64,000 nt of DNA from Rhodosalinus sp041365695 (GTDB lineage: Bacteria; Pseudomonadota; Alphaproteobacteria; Rhodobacterales; Rhodobacteraceae). The stretch is from assembly GCF_041365695.1 (NCBI RefSeq), contig NZ_JBGFSJ010000005.1, forward strand, positions 124,001 to 188,000, given 5' to 3'. The notes below the pieces were generated by a model, which worked only from the letters and a program-made list of their open reading frames with translations, was not told the DNA's origin and did not search any database. This document shows, in pieces, positions 17,495-25,507 of the stretch. The translations under genes were made by a program, and so were the position numbers. Position 1 is the first letter of the stretch, and each line of letters starts with the position of its first letter.

Positions 17495-18436
17495 ATGAGC
17501 CGGCCCGGTTTCGATGCGCTCTCGAAAGAGTCGAATCGCGGCGTGCCCCGGCACGGGATGCGGCGTGGCGAGGCGGCGCCGCGACCCACCGCCCCGGCCC
17601 CCGGCGCATCGCGGCCGCAGGCCGCGGCAGGACCGCCCCCGCAGCGGCCCGAGCCGGTGCAAAAACAGGCCGCGCCCCGCATCCCTGCGGTCCTTCCGCC
17701 GAATGCAGTCGACGATGCCTGGGGCAACCTGCCCTGCGTGCCCCTGAACACGCCTAACCTGGAGCGTCATCGGATCATCGCCGCGACGCGCGAGGACCCG
17801 GCGCACGGCACCTTCGACGTGCTGCGCTCGCGGCTCTTGAGCACCCTGAAGGAAAATGGCTGGAGCCGGGTGGCGATCACCTCCCCCACCCGGGAATGCG
17901 GCAAGAGTTTCCTCGCCGCCAACCTGGCGATCAGCCTGTCGCGGGCGGAACGGGTGCGCACCGTCCTGATGGACCTCGACCTGCGCGACCCGGGACTGGC
18001 GAAGCTGCTCGGCGTCGCGGATCCCGGCATCCTGCGGCGCTTCCTGTCCGGCCGGGCGACGGTGAAAGACCACTTCCGGCGTTTCGGGGAAAACGATCTT
18101 GGCGTCGGTCGGACCCTCGCCCTTGCCCTGAACGAGCATGTCGAGAGCGATCCGGCCGAACTCCTTTTCGCGCCGGGCACGGACGCGGCGCTCGCGGCGA
18201 TGCAGGAGGCGTTGCGCCCCGATGTGGTGCTCTTCGATCTGCCGCCGGCGCTTTGTCACGACGATCTGCTCGCGTTCCAGCGCCATTTCGATGGCGTGCT
18301 GCTGGTCGCGGGCGGCGGCGTCACGCGTGCCGAGGAGATCGAGGAGGTCTCGCGCCGGCTGGCGCACGACAAGCCGCTTCTGGGTGTCGTTCTGAACAGG
18401 GCCGAGGGCGCGACGCTTTCGCGGCACTGCGACTGA
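17495..18436 (+). CDS. CpsD/BY-kinase-like polysaccharide biosynthesis ATPase, divergent
   Basis: MinD/BY-kinase-type ATPase. Residues 1-75 are Pro/Ala-rich and probably disordered. The Walker A region is SPTRECGKS (about 130-138, with RE-C in place of the usual G-E-G). Walker A' is VLMDLDLRDP and Walker B is VVLFDLPP. The C-terminus (GATLSRHCD) has none of the clustered tyrosines that BY-kinases autophosphorylate. It sits between the ExoY-like gene and a convergent Wzz-like gene, whose cytoplasmic end would be its partner. Likely a regulator of chain length or export; kinase activity is doubtful. Confidence 0.78.
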   Translation: MSRPGFDALSKESNRGVPRHGMRRGEAAPRPTAPAPGASRPQAAAGPPPQRPEPVQKQAAPRIPAVLPPNAVDDAWGNLPCVPLNTPNLERHRIIAATREDPAHGTFDVLRSRLLSTLKENGWSRVAITSPTRECGKSFLAANLAISLSRAERVRTVLMDLDLRDPGLAKLLGVADPGILRRFLSGRATVKDHFRRFGENDLGVGRTLALALNEHVESDPAELLFAPGTDAALAAMQEALRPDVVLFDLPPALCHDDLLAFQRHFDGVLLVAGGGVTRAEEIEEVSRRLAHDKPLLGVVLNRAEGATLSRHCD

Positions 18437-18567
18437 AGACCCAGGCACCGGCGGGCGCCCGGTCTGAGCCAGGGTGGCCATGGCAGGATCCACGCAAGGG
18501 GCGTAACGGCGGGAGAATACTGCGCCGCGATCCGCGCGATCGCCGGCATCCCCGGGCTTGGCACGAT

Positions 18568-19797
18568 CTAAGCGGCCACGACGGTCAGCCTGCGCCGTCC
18601 TCCGCCCGAGGGGCCGCGGATGGTCGGAACAGAGACGATCGGCCGGACCCCCAGCCGGCGTTCCAGCTCGGCCGGAGAGCGGATGGTCGGATCCAGAAGT
18701 TCGAGAAAGAGGGCCAGCAGCACCGCGGCGGCAAGACTGGCCGCGGTGCCCACCACGGCAATGTTGCGACGGCTCGCCAGATCGGGCGACGCGGGCGGCA
18801 TTGCCGTTTCGAGGACCTCGAAGGTCGCGGCTGCCTGCCGGTCGGCAAGCCCCTGCCGCAACTCGGCGTCGGCAAGGTGGCGCGTGACCGCCTCGAAGCG
18901 TTCCTCCAGCTGAAGGAGCGCCCGCGCCAGCGCACCGAATTGCCGCTCGATCTCGGGGGCCGCGGCAAGGCTTTCCTCGATCCGCTCGATCCGTTCCGCG
19001 ATCCGCGCCTGACGGGTCTCGAGGCGCTCGATCCGGTCCTCGGTCGCCTTGATGTCCGCGCGGCCGGGGGTGGCCTGAAGGGCGATGATCTGGCGTTCGA
19101 TCTCCAGCCCCGTCTCGCGCAGCGCGCTCAGATGGGCGCGCAAGACGGGCAAGTTGTCGGGCAGCGCGTCTGTATTCCGGCGCTTGAACTCCGCGATGCG
19201 GCCCTCGAGCGCGTCGATCTCCCGGACCAGGCGCCGCTCCTCGTCCTCGAGGAAGGCGCGCGTCATGCGCGTGCGCTCGACAAGGCCCTCGTTGCTCTGC
19301 GCGAGAACGAGCCCCATGAGATCGTTCGCCACGATCGCGGCCATTTCGGGATCCTCGAGGCGCACCCGGAGGATCAGGCCGGACGGCGGGCTGCCCCCTT
19401 GCATCCACCCGAGCCGGTCACTCGGAAGATCTTCCAGACTTATCGCGCGGCGCAGGCGCGCGATCCTGTCCAGCCTGTCGAGGTCGGGAAGATCCTCGTA
19501 AAGCCTGTATCGCTCGACGAGCGAGGCGATGGTATCGCGAGCCAGCATGCGGCGCTCTATGAGCGCGATCTGCCGGGCCACGCGGTATTCGTCGCCGACC
19601 ATGGGCCCGGAAAGCCCGTCCGCCATGGCGCTGCGGATCTGCACCGTTGCCGAGGCCTCGTAAACGCGCGGTTGCTGCAGCGCGTACCAGAGGGAGGCCG
19701 TGCAGCCGAACGCCGCCACGATGATCATCGCCCAGGCGCGGCGGCGCATCATCACAACGAACTCGTCCAGCGACTGAAGACCGCGCATAAAGCCCAC
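18568..19797 (-). CDS. Wzz/GumC-type polysaccharide co-polymerase
   Basis: 409-residue chain-length determinant. Transmembrane helix 1 is near residues 21-37 (WAMIIVAAFGCTASLWY). A long periplasmic region follows, with coiled-coil heptads (about 185-340, many ERRLVREIDALEGRI-type stretches). Helix 2 is near 343-366, preceded by AMPPASPDLASRRN, the Pro-rich motif of this family. The cytoplasmic tail has no kinase domain; that function would be the separate CpsD-like protein encoded convergently. An internal ATG three codons downstream is an alternative start. Confidence 0.87.
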   Translation of the reverse strand: MGFMRGLQSLDEFVVMMRRRAWAMIIVAAFGCTASLWYALQQPRVYEASATVQIRSAMADGLSGPMVGDEYRVARQIALIERRMLARDTIASLVERYRLYEDLPDLDRLDRIARLRRAISLEDLPSDRLGWMQGGSPPSGLILRVRLEDPEMAAIVANDLMGLVLAQSNEGLVERTRMTRAFLEDEERRLVREIDALEGRIAEFKRRNTDALPDNLPVLRAHLSALRETGLEIERQIIALQATPGRADIKATEDRIERLETRQARIAERIERIEESLAAAPEIERQFGALARALLQLEERFEAVTRHLADAELRQGLADRQAAATFEVLETAMPPASPDLASRRNIAVVGTAASLAAAVLLALFLELLDPTIRSPAELERRLGVRPIVSVPTIRGPSGGGRRRLTVVAA

Positions 19798-19916
19798 CCT
19801 TGCAGGCGAAGCGAAGAGCCTCGCACCTCTTCCCGGGGCGCCGCGCCGCCATGCATCCCCACATCAGCCGTTTATCGCGTTGACTGCGAGGTCGCCACGG
19901 AATCGCCATATGATTG

Positions 19917-19937
19917 CCGGAAACAAAACGTTTCCGG
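19917..19937. terminator. Perfect hairpin downstream of hemA
   Basis: CCGGAAAC and GTTTCCGG form a perfect 8-bp stem around a 5-base loop. It lies about 130 bases past the hemA stop, in the 267-base gap before the Wzz-like gene, which is also leftward. There is no T-run, so a Rho-independent terminator is not proven. It may instead be an RNA 3'-end stabiliser for the photosynthesis superoperon. Nothing else is recognised in the gap. Confidence 0.45.
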
Positions 19938-20064
19938 TCAGCGTCCGGAGCTGTTTCGACTGGAAGACGGGGCTTGCGACTTCGGGGGGAGCAGCGCGCG
20001 CGGCCGCCCCGGCGCTTCGCGGGGCGCGCCGGGCGCTGTCATGCCGGGTGGGAGCGGAGGCGGC

Positions 20065-21279
20065 TCAGGCCACCGCGTGGGCGAGCGCGCACTGCTTCCA
20101 AAGCGCGGTGAGCGCCTTGAGCAGGTGGTCGATGTCCGCCTCCGTATGCCAGGGCGAGGGCGTGAAGCGCAGCCGCTCGGTACCCTTGGGCACGGTCGGA
20201 TAGTTGATCGGCTGAACGTAGATCCCGTAATCCTGCATCAGGATGTCGGCGATCTGCCGGCACTTCACCGGATCCTTGATCATCACCGGGATGATGTGGC
20301 TCGGGTTCGGCAGATGCGGAATGCCTGCGCGGTCGAGCCCGGCCCGAAGCCGCGCGACGTTGCGCCGCTGGACCTGCCGCTCCACGTCCGAGGTCTTGAG
20401 GTAGGCGATCGAGGCCTGCGCGGCCGCCGCCACCGCCGGCGGCAGCGCCGTGGTGAAGATGAAACCGGAGGCGAAACTGCGCACGAAGTCGCACAGCGCC
20501 TCGGATCCGGTGATGTAGCCCCCCATGACGCCGAACGCCTTGCCGAGCGTGCCCTCGATCAGCGTGATGCGGTCGGAAAGGCCGCGTTCTTCCGAGACGC
20601 CGCCGCCGCGCGGCCCGTAAAGCCCCACGGCATGCACCTCGTCGAGATAAGTCATCGCGCCGTGCGTCTCGGCGACCTCGACGATCTCTTCCATCGGGCA
20701 GATGTCGCCGTCCATCGAGTAGACGGATTCGAAGGCCACGATCTTCGGCGCGTTGGCGGGCAGCGCCGCGAGCTTGCGGTCGAGGTCCTCGGGGTCGTTG
20801 TGTTTCCAGATCACCTTTTTCGCGCGCGAGTGGCGGATGCCCTCGATCATGCTGGCGTGGTTCAACTCGTCCGACAGGATCACCGCGTCCGGCAGGCGCG
20901 CGCCCAAGGTGGAGAGCGCCGCCCAGTTGGAGACGTAGCCCGAGGTGAAGAGCAGCGCGGCCTCCTTGCCGTGCAGGTCGGCGAGCTCGCGCTCGAGCGC
21001 GACGTGGTGATGGTTCGTGCCCGAGATGTTGCGCGTGCCGCCCGCGCCCGCGCCGCAGCTTTCGATCACCGCCTTCATGCGATCGGTGACGACCGGATGC
21101 TGACCCATGCCGAGATAGTCGTTGGAGCACCACACCGTGACCTCGTCCGGGGCGTCGGCGTCATGGCACCGGGCACGCGGGAAGCCGCCGCACTGGCGCT
21201 CGAGTTCGGCGAAGCGGCGATAGTTGCCTTCTTCCTTCAGGGCCTCGATCTGGGTCTCGAACAGCGTGTCAAAGTCCAT
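20065..21279 (-). CDS. hemA: 5-aminolevulinate synthase HemA
   Basis: PLP enzyme condensing glycine and succinyl-CoA to 5-aminolevulinate, the first tetrapyrrole precursor (Shemin route of alphaproteobacteria). WCSNDYLGMGQHP, SCGAGAGGTRNISGT, the DEVHAVGLYGPRG cofactor motif and the Schiff-base lysine in EGTLGKAFGVMGG are all present. 404 residues, normal length. GGAGGACG precedes the ATG, which overlaps the end of puhE by 11 bases. It is therefore the last gene of the bchF-to-hemA superoperon, tying precursor supply to pigment synthesis. Confidence 0.97.
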   Translation of the reverse strand: MDFDTLFETQIEALKEEGNYRRFAELERQCGGFPRARCHDADAPDEVTVWCSNDYLGMGQHPVVTDRMKAVIESCGAGAGGTRNISGTNHHHVALERELADLHGKEAALLFTSGYVSNWAALSTLGARLPDAVILSDELNHASMIEGIRHSRAKKVIWKHNDPEDLDRKLAALPANAPKIVAFESVYSMDGDICPMEEIVEVAETHGAMTYLDEVHAVGLYGPRGGGVSEERGLSDRITLIEGTLGKAFGVMGGYITGSEALCDFVRSFASGFIFTTALPPAVAAAAQASIAYLKTSDVERQVQRRNVARLRAGLDRAGIPHLPNPSHIIPVMIKDPVKCRQIADILMQDYGIYVQPINYPTVPKGTERLRFTPSPWHTEADIDHLLKALTALWKQCALAHAVA

Positions 21280-22084
21280 GAGCGTCCTCCGGTCCGTAAG
21301 TCTTTGTTGTCTTGGGGCGCTCGGGAAGCATCCAGCGCCAGAGTTTCGCGTCCTGCCACGGGATCACCATCAGCCAGTGTTCCAGCAGCGCCAGCACGGT
21401 GATCGCGAAGAGAAGGGCGAAGCCCACCACCTGCGAGGGCGTGTCGGCCGCGATCAGCCGCTCGGCCCAGCAGGCGCTGGCCGCGGTGAGCAGCGAGACC
21501 GAGAGCGGGAAGAGCCGGTTGATCCGCCCGGTGCGGAAATGGCTAGGCAGATGCGCGAGCGCTTCGGGGATGAACTCCACATTGATCTTGGGAACGCCGT
21601 AGAAAAGGTTGAGCTTGGCCGAGATGCGCGCGCAGAAGAGTACCGCGAAGGTCCAGAGGCCGAACAGGTTCTCCGCCCCCCAGCCCCAGAGCGCCAGCGC
21701 GATCAGCATGCCCGCCAGCAGCATCTCGTGATAGGCGATGGTGCCCCAGGCACGGATGAAACGCTCACCTTCCGGGACGCCGGGCGGACAGGGCCGCGAC
21801 ATGGGGCCCGTGATCTGCCCGGTGAGGAAGGCAAGCTCGATCCAGCCCCAGATCGCCAGCGCCGCGAGGAACGCACCATAGACCGCGGCGGGCCCCGTGC
21901 CGCCGAGCGTCGCGTGATAGCCCCAGATCCCCGCCGCCAGAAGCGGCAGGGACAGAAGCGTGGCCGCGGAATTGGCGCGCGGCCCGCGCCGGTCGGCAAG
22001 GCGCACCACGGCCAGGATCGCCCCGGTGGAGAACCACCAGGCGAAAAGCGCGAAGAGCGCCGCGATCCAGCCCGAGTCCGGCAT
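21269..22084 (-). CDS. puhE: Photosynthetic complex assembly protein PuhE
   Basis: 271-residue multispanning membrane protein (about seven hydrophobic segments, from WIAALFALFAWWFSTGAIL to VVGFALLFAITVLALLEHWLMV) conserved only in photosynthesis clusters and described as putative photosynthetic complex assembly protein 2. It modulates bacteriochlorophyll levels and reaction-centre assembly in Rhodobacter. The start codon shares one base with the acsF stop (TGATG) and the stop overlaps hemA. Confidence 0.9.
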   Translation of the reverse strand: MPDSGWIAALFALFAWWFSTGAILAVVRLADRRGPRANSAATLLSLPLLAAGIWGYHATLGGTGPAAVYGAFLAALAIWGWIELAFLTGQITGPMSRPCPPGVPEGERFIRAWGTIAYHEMLLAGMLIALALWGWGAENLFGLWTFAVLFCARISAKLNLFYGVPKINVEFIPEALAHLPSHFRTGRINRLFPLSVSLLTAASACWAERLIAADTPSQVVGFALLFAITVLALLEHWLMVIPWQDAKLWRWMLPERPKTTKTYGPEDAHGL

Positions 22085-23220
22085 CAGTAGGCAGGCTCCA
22101 GACGGGTGCTTTCGGGCACCTGATGCCTTTTCGCCGGGATCGTGTAGAGCGCGGCGAATGTCAGCGCCGCGCGCGCGCTGCCGGCCAGTTGCTTCACCTT
22201 GCCGGCAAGGCCGCCCTGCTTCTTGGCATCCGCGATGGCGACATTGGCCCGGTGCAGACGCTCGAGGTTGCGCTGCCAGCGCGGGTTCTCGATGTCGAGC
22301 GTGATCGGGAAGATCTGCTCGGACAGCGCGCTGGTCTTGGTGAATACCTCGTGCGCGTACCAGTCCGGATCGACGCCGAGCGCCTTGTGGAAGGCGGGGC
22401 GCTGGTGATCGCGGACATACATCGTGGCGAAGACGGCGGTGAGGAAGAACTTGATCCACCACACGTTGACGCCGCGCGTGAGTTTCGGGTCGGTCTTCAT
22501 CAGCAGCGCGAAGGCCTCTCCGTGGCGGAACTCGTCGCCACACCATTCCTCGAACCACTTGAAGATGGGGTGGAAGCGATGCTCCGGGTTCGCCTGAAGA
22601 TGGCGGAAGATCGTGATGTAGCGCGCGTAGCCGATCTTCTCGCTGAGGTAGGTGGCGTAATAGATGAACTTGGGCCGGAAGAAGGTGTATTTCTTCTTCT
22701 GCGTCAGGAACCCGAGATTCACCGCCACGCCCGCCTCGCGCAGCGCGTCGTTGATGAAGCCCGCATGCCGCGCCTCGTCGCGCGCCATGAGCTGGAAGAG
22801 CTGGGTGATGTCGTGGTTCTTCCCGCGGCGCTTCATCTCCTTGTAGAGCACGCAGCCCGAGAATTCCGCCGTGCAGGAGGAAATCAGGAAGTCGATGAAT
22901 TCCTTCTTCAGCGCCGGATCCATGCCGTCCCAGTCGACGTGGTCCCAGTCCTCGTTCTTCTTGAAGTGACCCTTGTTCGGATCGGCCTCCATCTCCGCGA
23001 TCAGCGCGTCCCAGTCCTCGCGGACGGGCGTGACGTCGATCGCGTCCAGCTCGTCGAAATCGGTGGTGTAGAAGCGCGGCGTCAGCAGGGTGTTCTGCAT
23101 CGCCACGTCGGTGGCCGCCTTGCTGTCGAACTTCGCCTGCTCCTCCTGGATGGCGAGGCCCTCTTCGGCCGTCGTCGCGTCGGCGGAATGGGCGGGCATG
23201 TTCTTCGTGAACGCGTTCAT
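22084..23220 (-). CDS. acsF: O2-dependent Mg-protoporphyrin IX monomethyl ester cyclase AcsF
   Basis: Diiron oxygenase forming ring E of bacteriochlorophyll using O2. The carboxylate/His ligands are visible in SSCTAEFSGCVLYKE and LMARDEARHAGF, and in EEWCGDEFRHGEAF. 378 residues. GGAGG lies eight bases before the ATG, which overlaps the bciE stop (ATGA). No oxygen-independent cyclase (bchE) is seen in the window, so pigment synthesis from this locus needs oxygen. Confidence 0.96.
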   Translation of the reverse strand: MNAFTKNMPAHSADATTAEEGLAIQEEQAKFDSKAATDVAMQNTLLTPRFYTTDFDELDAIDVTPVREDWDALIAEMEADPNKGHFKKNEDWDHVDWDGMDPALKKEFIDFLISSCTAEFSGCVLYKEMKRRGKNHDITQLFQLMARDEARHAGFINDALREAGVAVNLGFLTQKKKYTFFRPKFIYYATYLSEKIGYARYITIFRHLQANPEHRFHPIFKWFEEWCGDEFRHGEAFALLMKTDPKLTRGVNVWWIKFFLTAVFATMYVRDHQRPAFHKALGVDPDWYAHEVFTKTSALSEQIFPITLDIENPRWQRNLERLHRANVAIADAKKQGGLAGKVKQLAGSARAALTFAALYTIPAKRHQVPESTRLEPAY

Positions 23221-23513
23221 AGCTCGACCTCCTCCGAGAAAGAGAACTCGCAGAGTTCCATCACTTCCAGATCGCCCGTGAGGCGCGTCCAGAGGCGCTC
23301 CAGCCGGCTCGCGCGGACGATGATCGCCTCGCGGTCCTCGATCACGATCTCTCCGAAGGGGGCCATGATCTCGGGCCCCTCCACCTTCACCTCGTCGCCG
23401 GGATAGACCACGGCTCCGTTGTTGAACCGCACATGCGCGTGCAGGCTTTCGAACTTGTGGCTCACCTCGACCGTGCAAGGCGCCCTTTCCGTTTCTCTCG
23501 TCAGTAGTCCCAT
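23217..23513 (-). CDS. bciE: BciE, small subunit of the aerobic cyclase
   Basis: 98-residue soluble protein immediately upstream of and overlapping acsF (ATGA). In Rhodobacter the small gene at this position encodes BciE, which alphaproteobacterial AcsF needs for activity. The assignment here rests on position, size and co-translation; the sequence (HKFESLHAHVRFNNGAVVYPGD, a beta-rich pattern, then an acidic tail FSFSEEVEL) shows no catalytic motif. The start is the ATG at 23513; an upstream ATG adds 18 unlikely residues. Confidence 0.78.
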   Translation of the reverse strand: MGLLTRETERAPCTVEVSHKFESLHAHVRFNNGAVVYPGDEVKVEGPEIMAPFGEIVIEDREAIIVRASRLERLWTRLTGDLEVMELCEFSFSEEVEL

Positions 23514-23532
23514 TGATCCGGTTCCCTTTCGA

Positions 23533-24000
23533 TCACTCGGCCAGAAGCTTGGCGAAGGCCCTGGCATTGTCCCGACCGAACCCCATCAGGTCGGCGCGCC
23601 ATCCCGTGGAGGGGTCGGAGACGGTGAAGCGCCCGTTCTCGTGGCGCATCAGTTCCACGGGCCCGTCGAGGGCCACGCGGTGCTTGGTGCGTTCGCGCTG
23701 AAGCACGCGCCACACACCGGAGACGAAGCCGCCCTCCTCGGGGGAGAGATCGGCGATCAGCGTGCCGTCCTCGGCGCGCACGGTGGCCGCGCCGGACATG
23801 TCGCCGCCGAGATAGAGCATGCGGGAATGCGTGACCGCGCTCTCGGGCGGTGTGGAGGTCGTGGGGCGGCCGGTCCAGACCGCGGCCGACACGATCACCA
23901 GGACCAGGAGCACGAGACCGAACATCGCGCGCACCATCATCAGCGGAACGATCTGTTCCTCCGGCGTGTAGGTGCGCGGCGGTCGGGCGGTATCAGACAT
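23533..24000 (-). CDS. puhC: Photosynthetic complex assembly protein PuhC
   Basis: 155 residues with one N-terminal transmembrane helix (about 23-44, MVRAMFGLVLLVLVIVSAAVW) and a periplasmic beta domain. Corresponds to the putative photosynthetic complex assembly protein encoded after puhB in purple bacteria. It affects the organisation of the reaction centre-LH1 core in Rhodobacter capsulatus. Lies 30 bases after puhB and 19 before bciE, in the same transcription unit. Confidence 0.9.
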   Translation of the reverse strand: MSDTARPPRTYTPEEQIVPLMMVRAMFGLVLLVLVIVSAAVWTGRPTTSTPPESAVTHSRMLYLGGDMSGAATVRAEDGTLIADLSPEEGGFVSGVWRVLQRERTKHRVALDGPVELMRHENGRFTVSDPSTGWRADLMGFGRDNARAFAKLLAE

Positions 24001-24030
24001 CTTCGGGTCTCCCCCTTGCTTGCGACTGGG

Positions 24031-24690
24031 TCATTCGGCGGCCACGGCGGCGGGGCCGGGTCTCTGGCCCGCGGCGGGCGCGCGGGCGATCCGCGGCTGT
24101 TCGATCCGCGCCTCGGCGGCCTCGGCGAGCAGCCGCGCGACGTGCGCGGCGTCCGGGATGCAGCGCAGCGCCGGCTCGGGATGGCGCAGGCGCCACGGCC
24201 GGGCATGCGGCCAGAGCACGAGGTAGCTGAACTTGGTCTCGCCCAGAAGATCGAGCGCGATGGTGCCCGTGCCCCGGCGGCGGAGGTCCAGATGCGCGTT
24301 CGCGATCTGCGTGTAAGGCAGGTTGAGCGTGACGGTCAGCGCCGCACCCACCCGCATCGCGACGCGGCTGTTCGTGATGGTGTAGACCGTCGCGCGCGCC
24401 TGCACCCACGCGATGAGCGCGAGCAGGGCGCAGACGACGAGGCCCATGACGAGGAACGGCGTCGAGATCGCCAGCGCCTGGGAGAAGGGCATCAGGTCCA
24501 GGGCGGCGACCAGTCTCCATGCCGCGAGGAAGACGAAATAACCCATCACCCATTTGAGGTTCAGAGATTCCAGGGCGAGCGCCCACCAGTCCGGGCGGCC
24601 CTGCCAGAGGATGTGCTCGCCTTCGGGCGGCGCTTCCGGCAGGCCCTCCACGGGCTCGAAGGCGAAGTCGTCGTGATGATCATGCGGCAT
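24031..24690 (-). CDS. puhB: Reaction centre assembly protein PuhB
   Basis: 219 residues. It opens with a His-rich MPHDHHDDF, then EGEHILWQGRPDWW, a motif seen in PH-like bPH2 domains. Three hydrophobic segments follow (about 45-62, 75-95 and weaker later), then the VYTITNSRVAMRVGAAL block. PuhB assists reaction centre assembly in Rhodobacter. It lies 19 bases downstream of puhA. Position and sequence pattern agree. Confidence 0.92.
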   Translation of the reverse strand: MPHDHHDDFAFEPVEGLPEAPPEGEHILWQGRPDWWALALESLNLKWVMGYFVFLAAWRLVAALDLMPFSQALAISTPFLVMGLVVCALLALIAWVQARATVYTITNSRVAMRVGAALTVTLNLPYTQIANAHLDLRRRGTGTIALDLLGETKFSYLVLWPHARPWRLRHPEPALRCIPDAAHVARLLAEAAEARIEQPRIARAPAAGQRPGPAAVAAE

Positions 24691-24709
24691 GGGTGTCGCG
24701 TCCTTCCGG

Positions 24710-25480
24710 TCAGAGCTGCGGCTCGAGGCGTTCCTCGTCCGCGTAGAGCACGCCGCCCGCGTAGTAGGCGGAGATCTTGTCCTCCTCGAGCTTGGTGACC
24801 TGCCGCGGCGAGGCGTGCTTCGGTACGTCGGCGAACTGCTTGGCGTAGATCGTGCGCACCACGACGCGGTCGCGCTTGATGACCGACAGGGTCATCGGCA
24901 CGAGGCGCTTGCCCTCGCCCCACTCGGCGTCGAGTTCGAATTCGAGGTAGCGCACGAGCTGCTCCGGCTCGTCGATCCACATGTCCGTGACGGTTCCCAC
25001 CACCGTGCCGTCGCCCGACATCACCGGCAGGCCTTGCGGGTCGCGGCCCGCGGCGACGTGGAAATGCTCGGTCGCCGACATCGGGATGATCTTGGGGTGT
25101 CCCTTGCCGTCGAGCTCGGGCACGTCGCCGCGGTGGCACCACGAGGCAGGGCCCACGCCGTCCACCATCGGATCGCCCGTGGGAACGAAGGGATAGCCCC
25201 GGACCGGGTGGGTCTGTTCGAGCGCCAGGTTCTCGCGCTCGGGGATCTGGCCGGAGGGATAGGAGACCTCACCACGGCCATGCGGCAGCTTGAAGGTCTT
25301 GTCCTCGGGCAGCGGGAACAGGCTCGGCGTGGGGGCCGGGTTGCCCTGCTCGTCCTCGAGCGGATAGCCCTCGCGCATGTTCTCGCGCTGCAGATAGACG
25401 ACAAGCCCGGCGAAGAAGATGTAGAAGAGCCAGAGCGACAGGCTCGCCAGGTCGAACTCTCCGAAGAATGTCTCAGTCAT
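24710..25480 (-). CDS. puhA: Photosynthetic reaction centre H subunit
   Basis: 256-residue H subunit that caps the L/M core on the cytoplasmic side and gates proton uptake to QB. One N-terminal membrane helix (about 12-30, LASLSLWLFYIFFAGLVVYLQ), then REGYPLE, FKLPHGRGEV and the PRC-barrel domain with GTVTDMWIDEPEQ and RYLEFEL. Length and motifs match PuhA throughout. Confidence 0.97.
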   Translation of the reverse strand: MTETFFGEFDLASLSLWLFYIFFAGLVVYLQRENMREGYPLEDEQGNPAPTPSLFPLPEDKTFKLPHGRGEVSYPSGQIPERENLALEQTHPVRGYPFVPTGDPMVDGVGPASWCHRGDVPELDGKGHPKIIPMSATEHFHVAAGRDPQGLPVMSGDGTVVGTVTDMWIDEPEQLVRYLEFELDAEWGEGKRLVPMTLSVIKRDRVVVRTIYAKQFADVPKHASPRQVTKLEEDKISAYYAGGVLYADEERLEPQL

Positions 25481-25507
25481 GGGTCGTTCCTTTCAGGAAG
25501 CGCAGGG

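Noticed and set aside
19798..20064. Possible promoter TTGACT on the plus strand in the hemA-wzz gap
   Set aside because: No -10 at correct spacing and no gene downstream on that strand.
17896..21402. 1168-codon plus-strand frame across the Wzz-like and hemA genes
   Set aside because: It runs antisense to two well-supported genes and through their gap; composition is that of a shadow frame.
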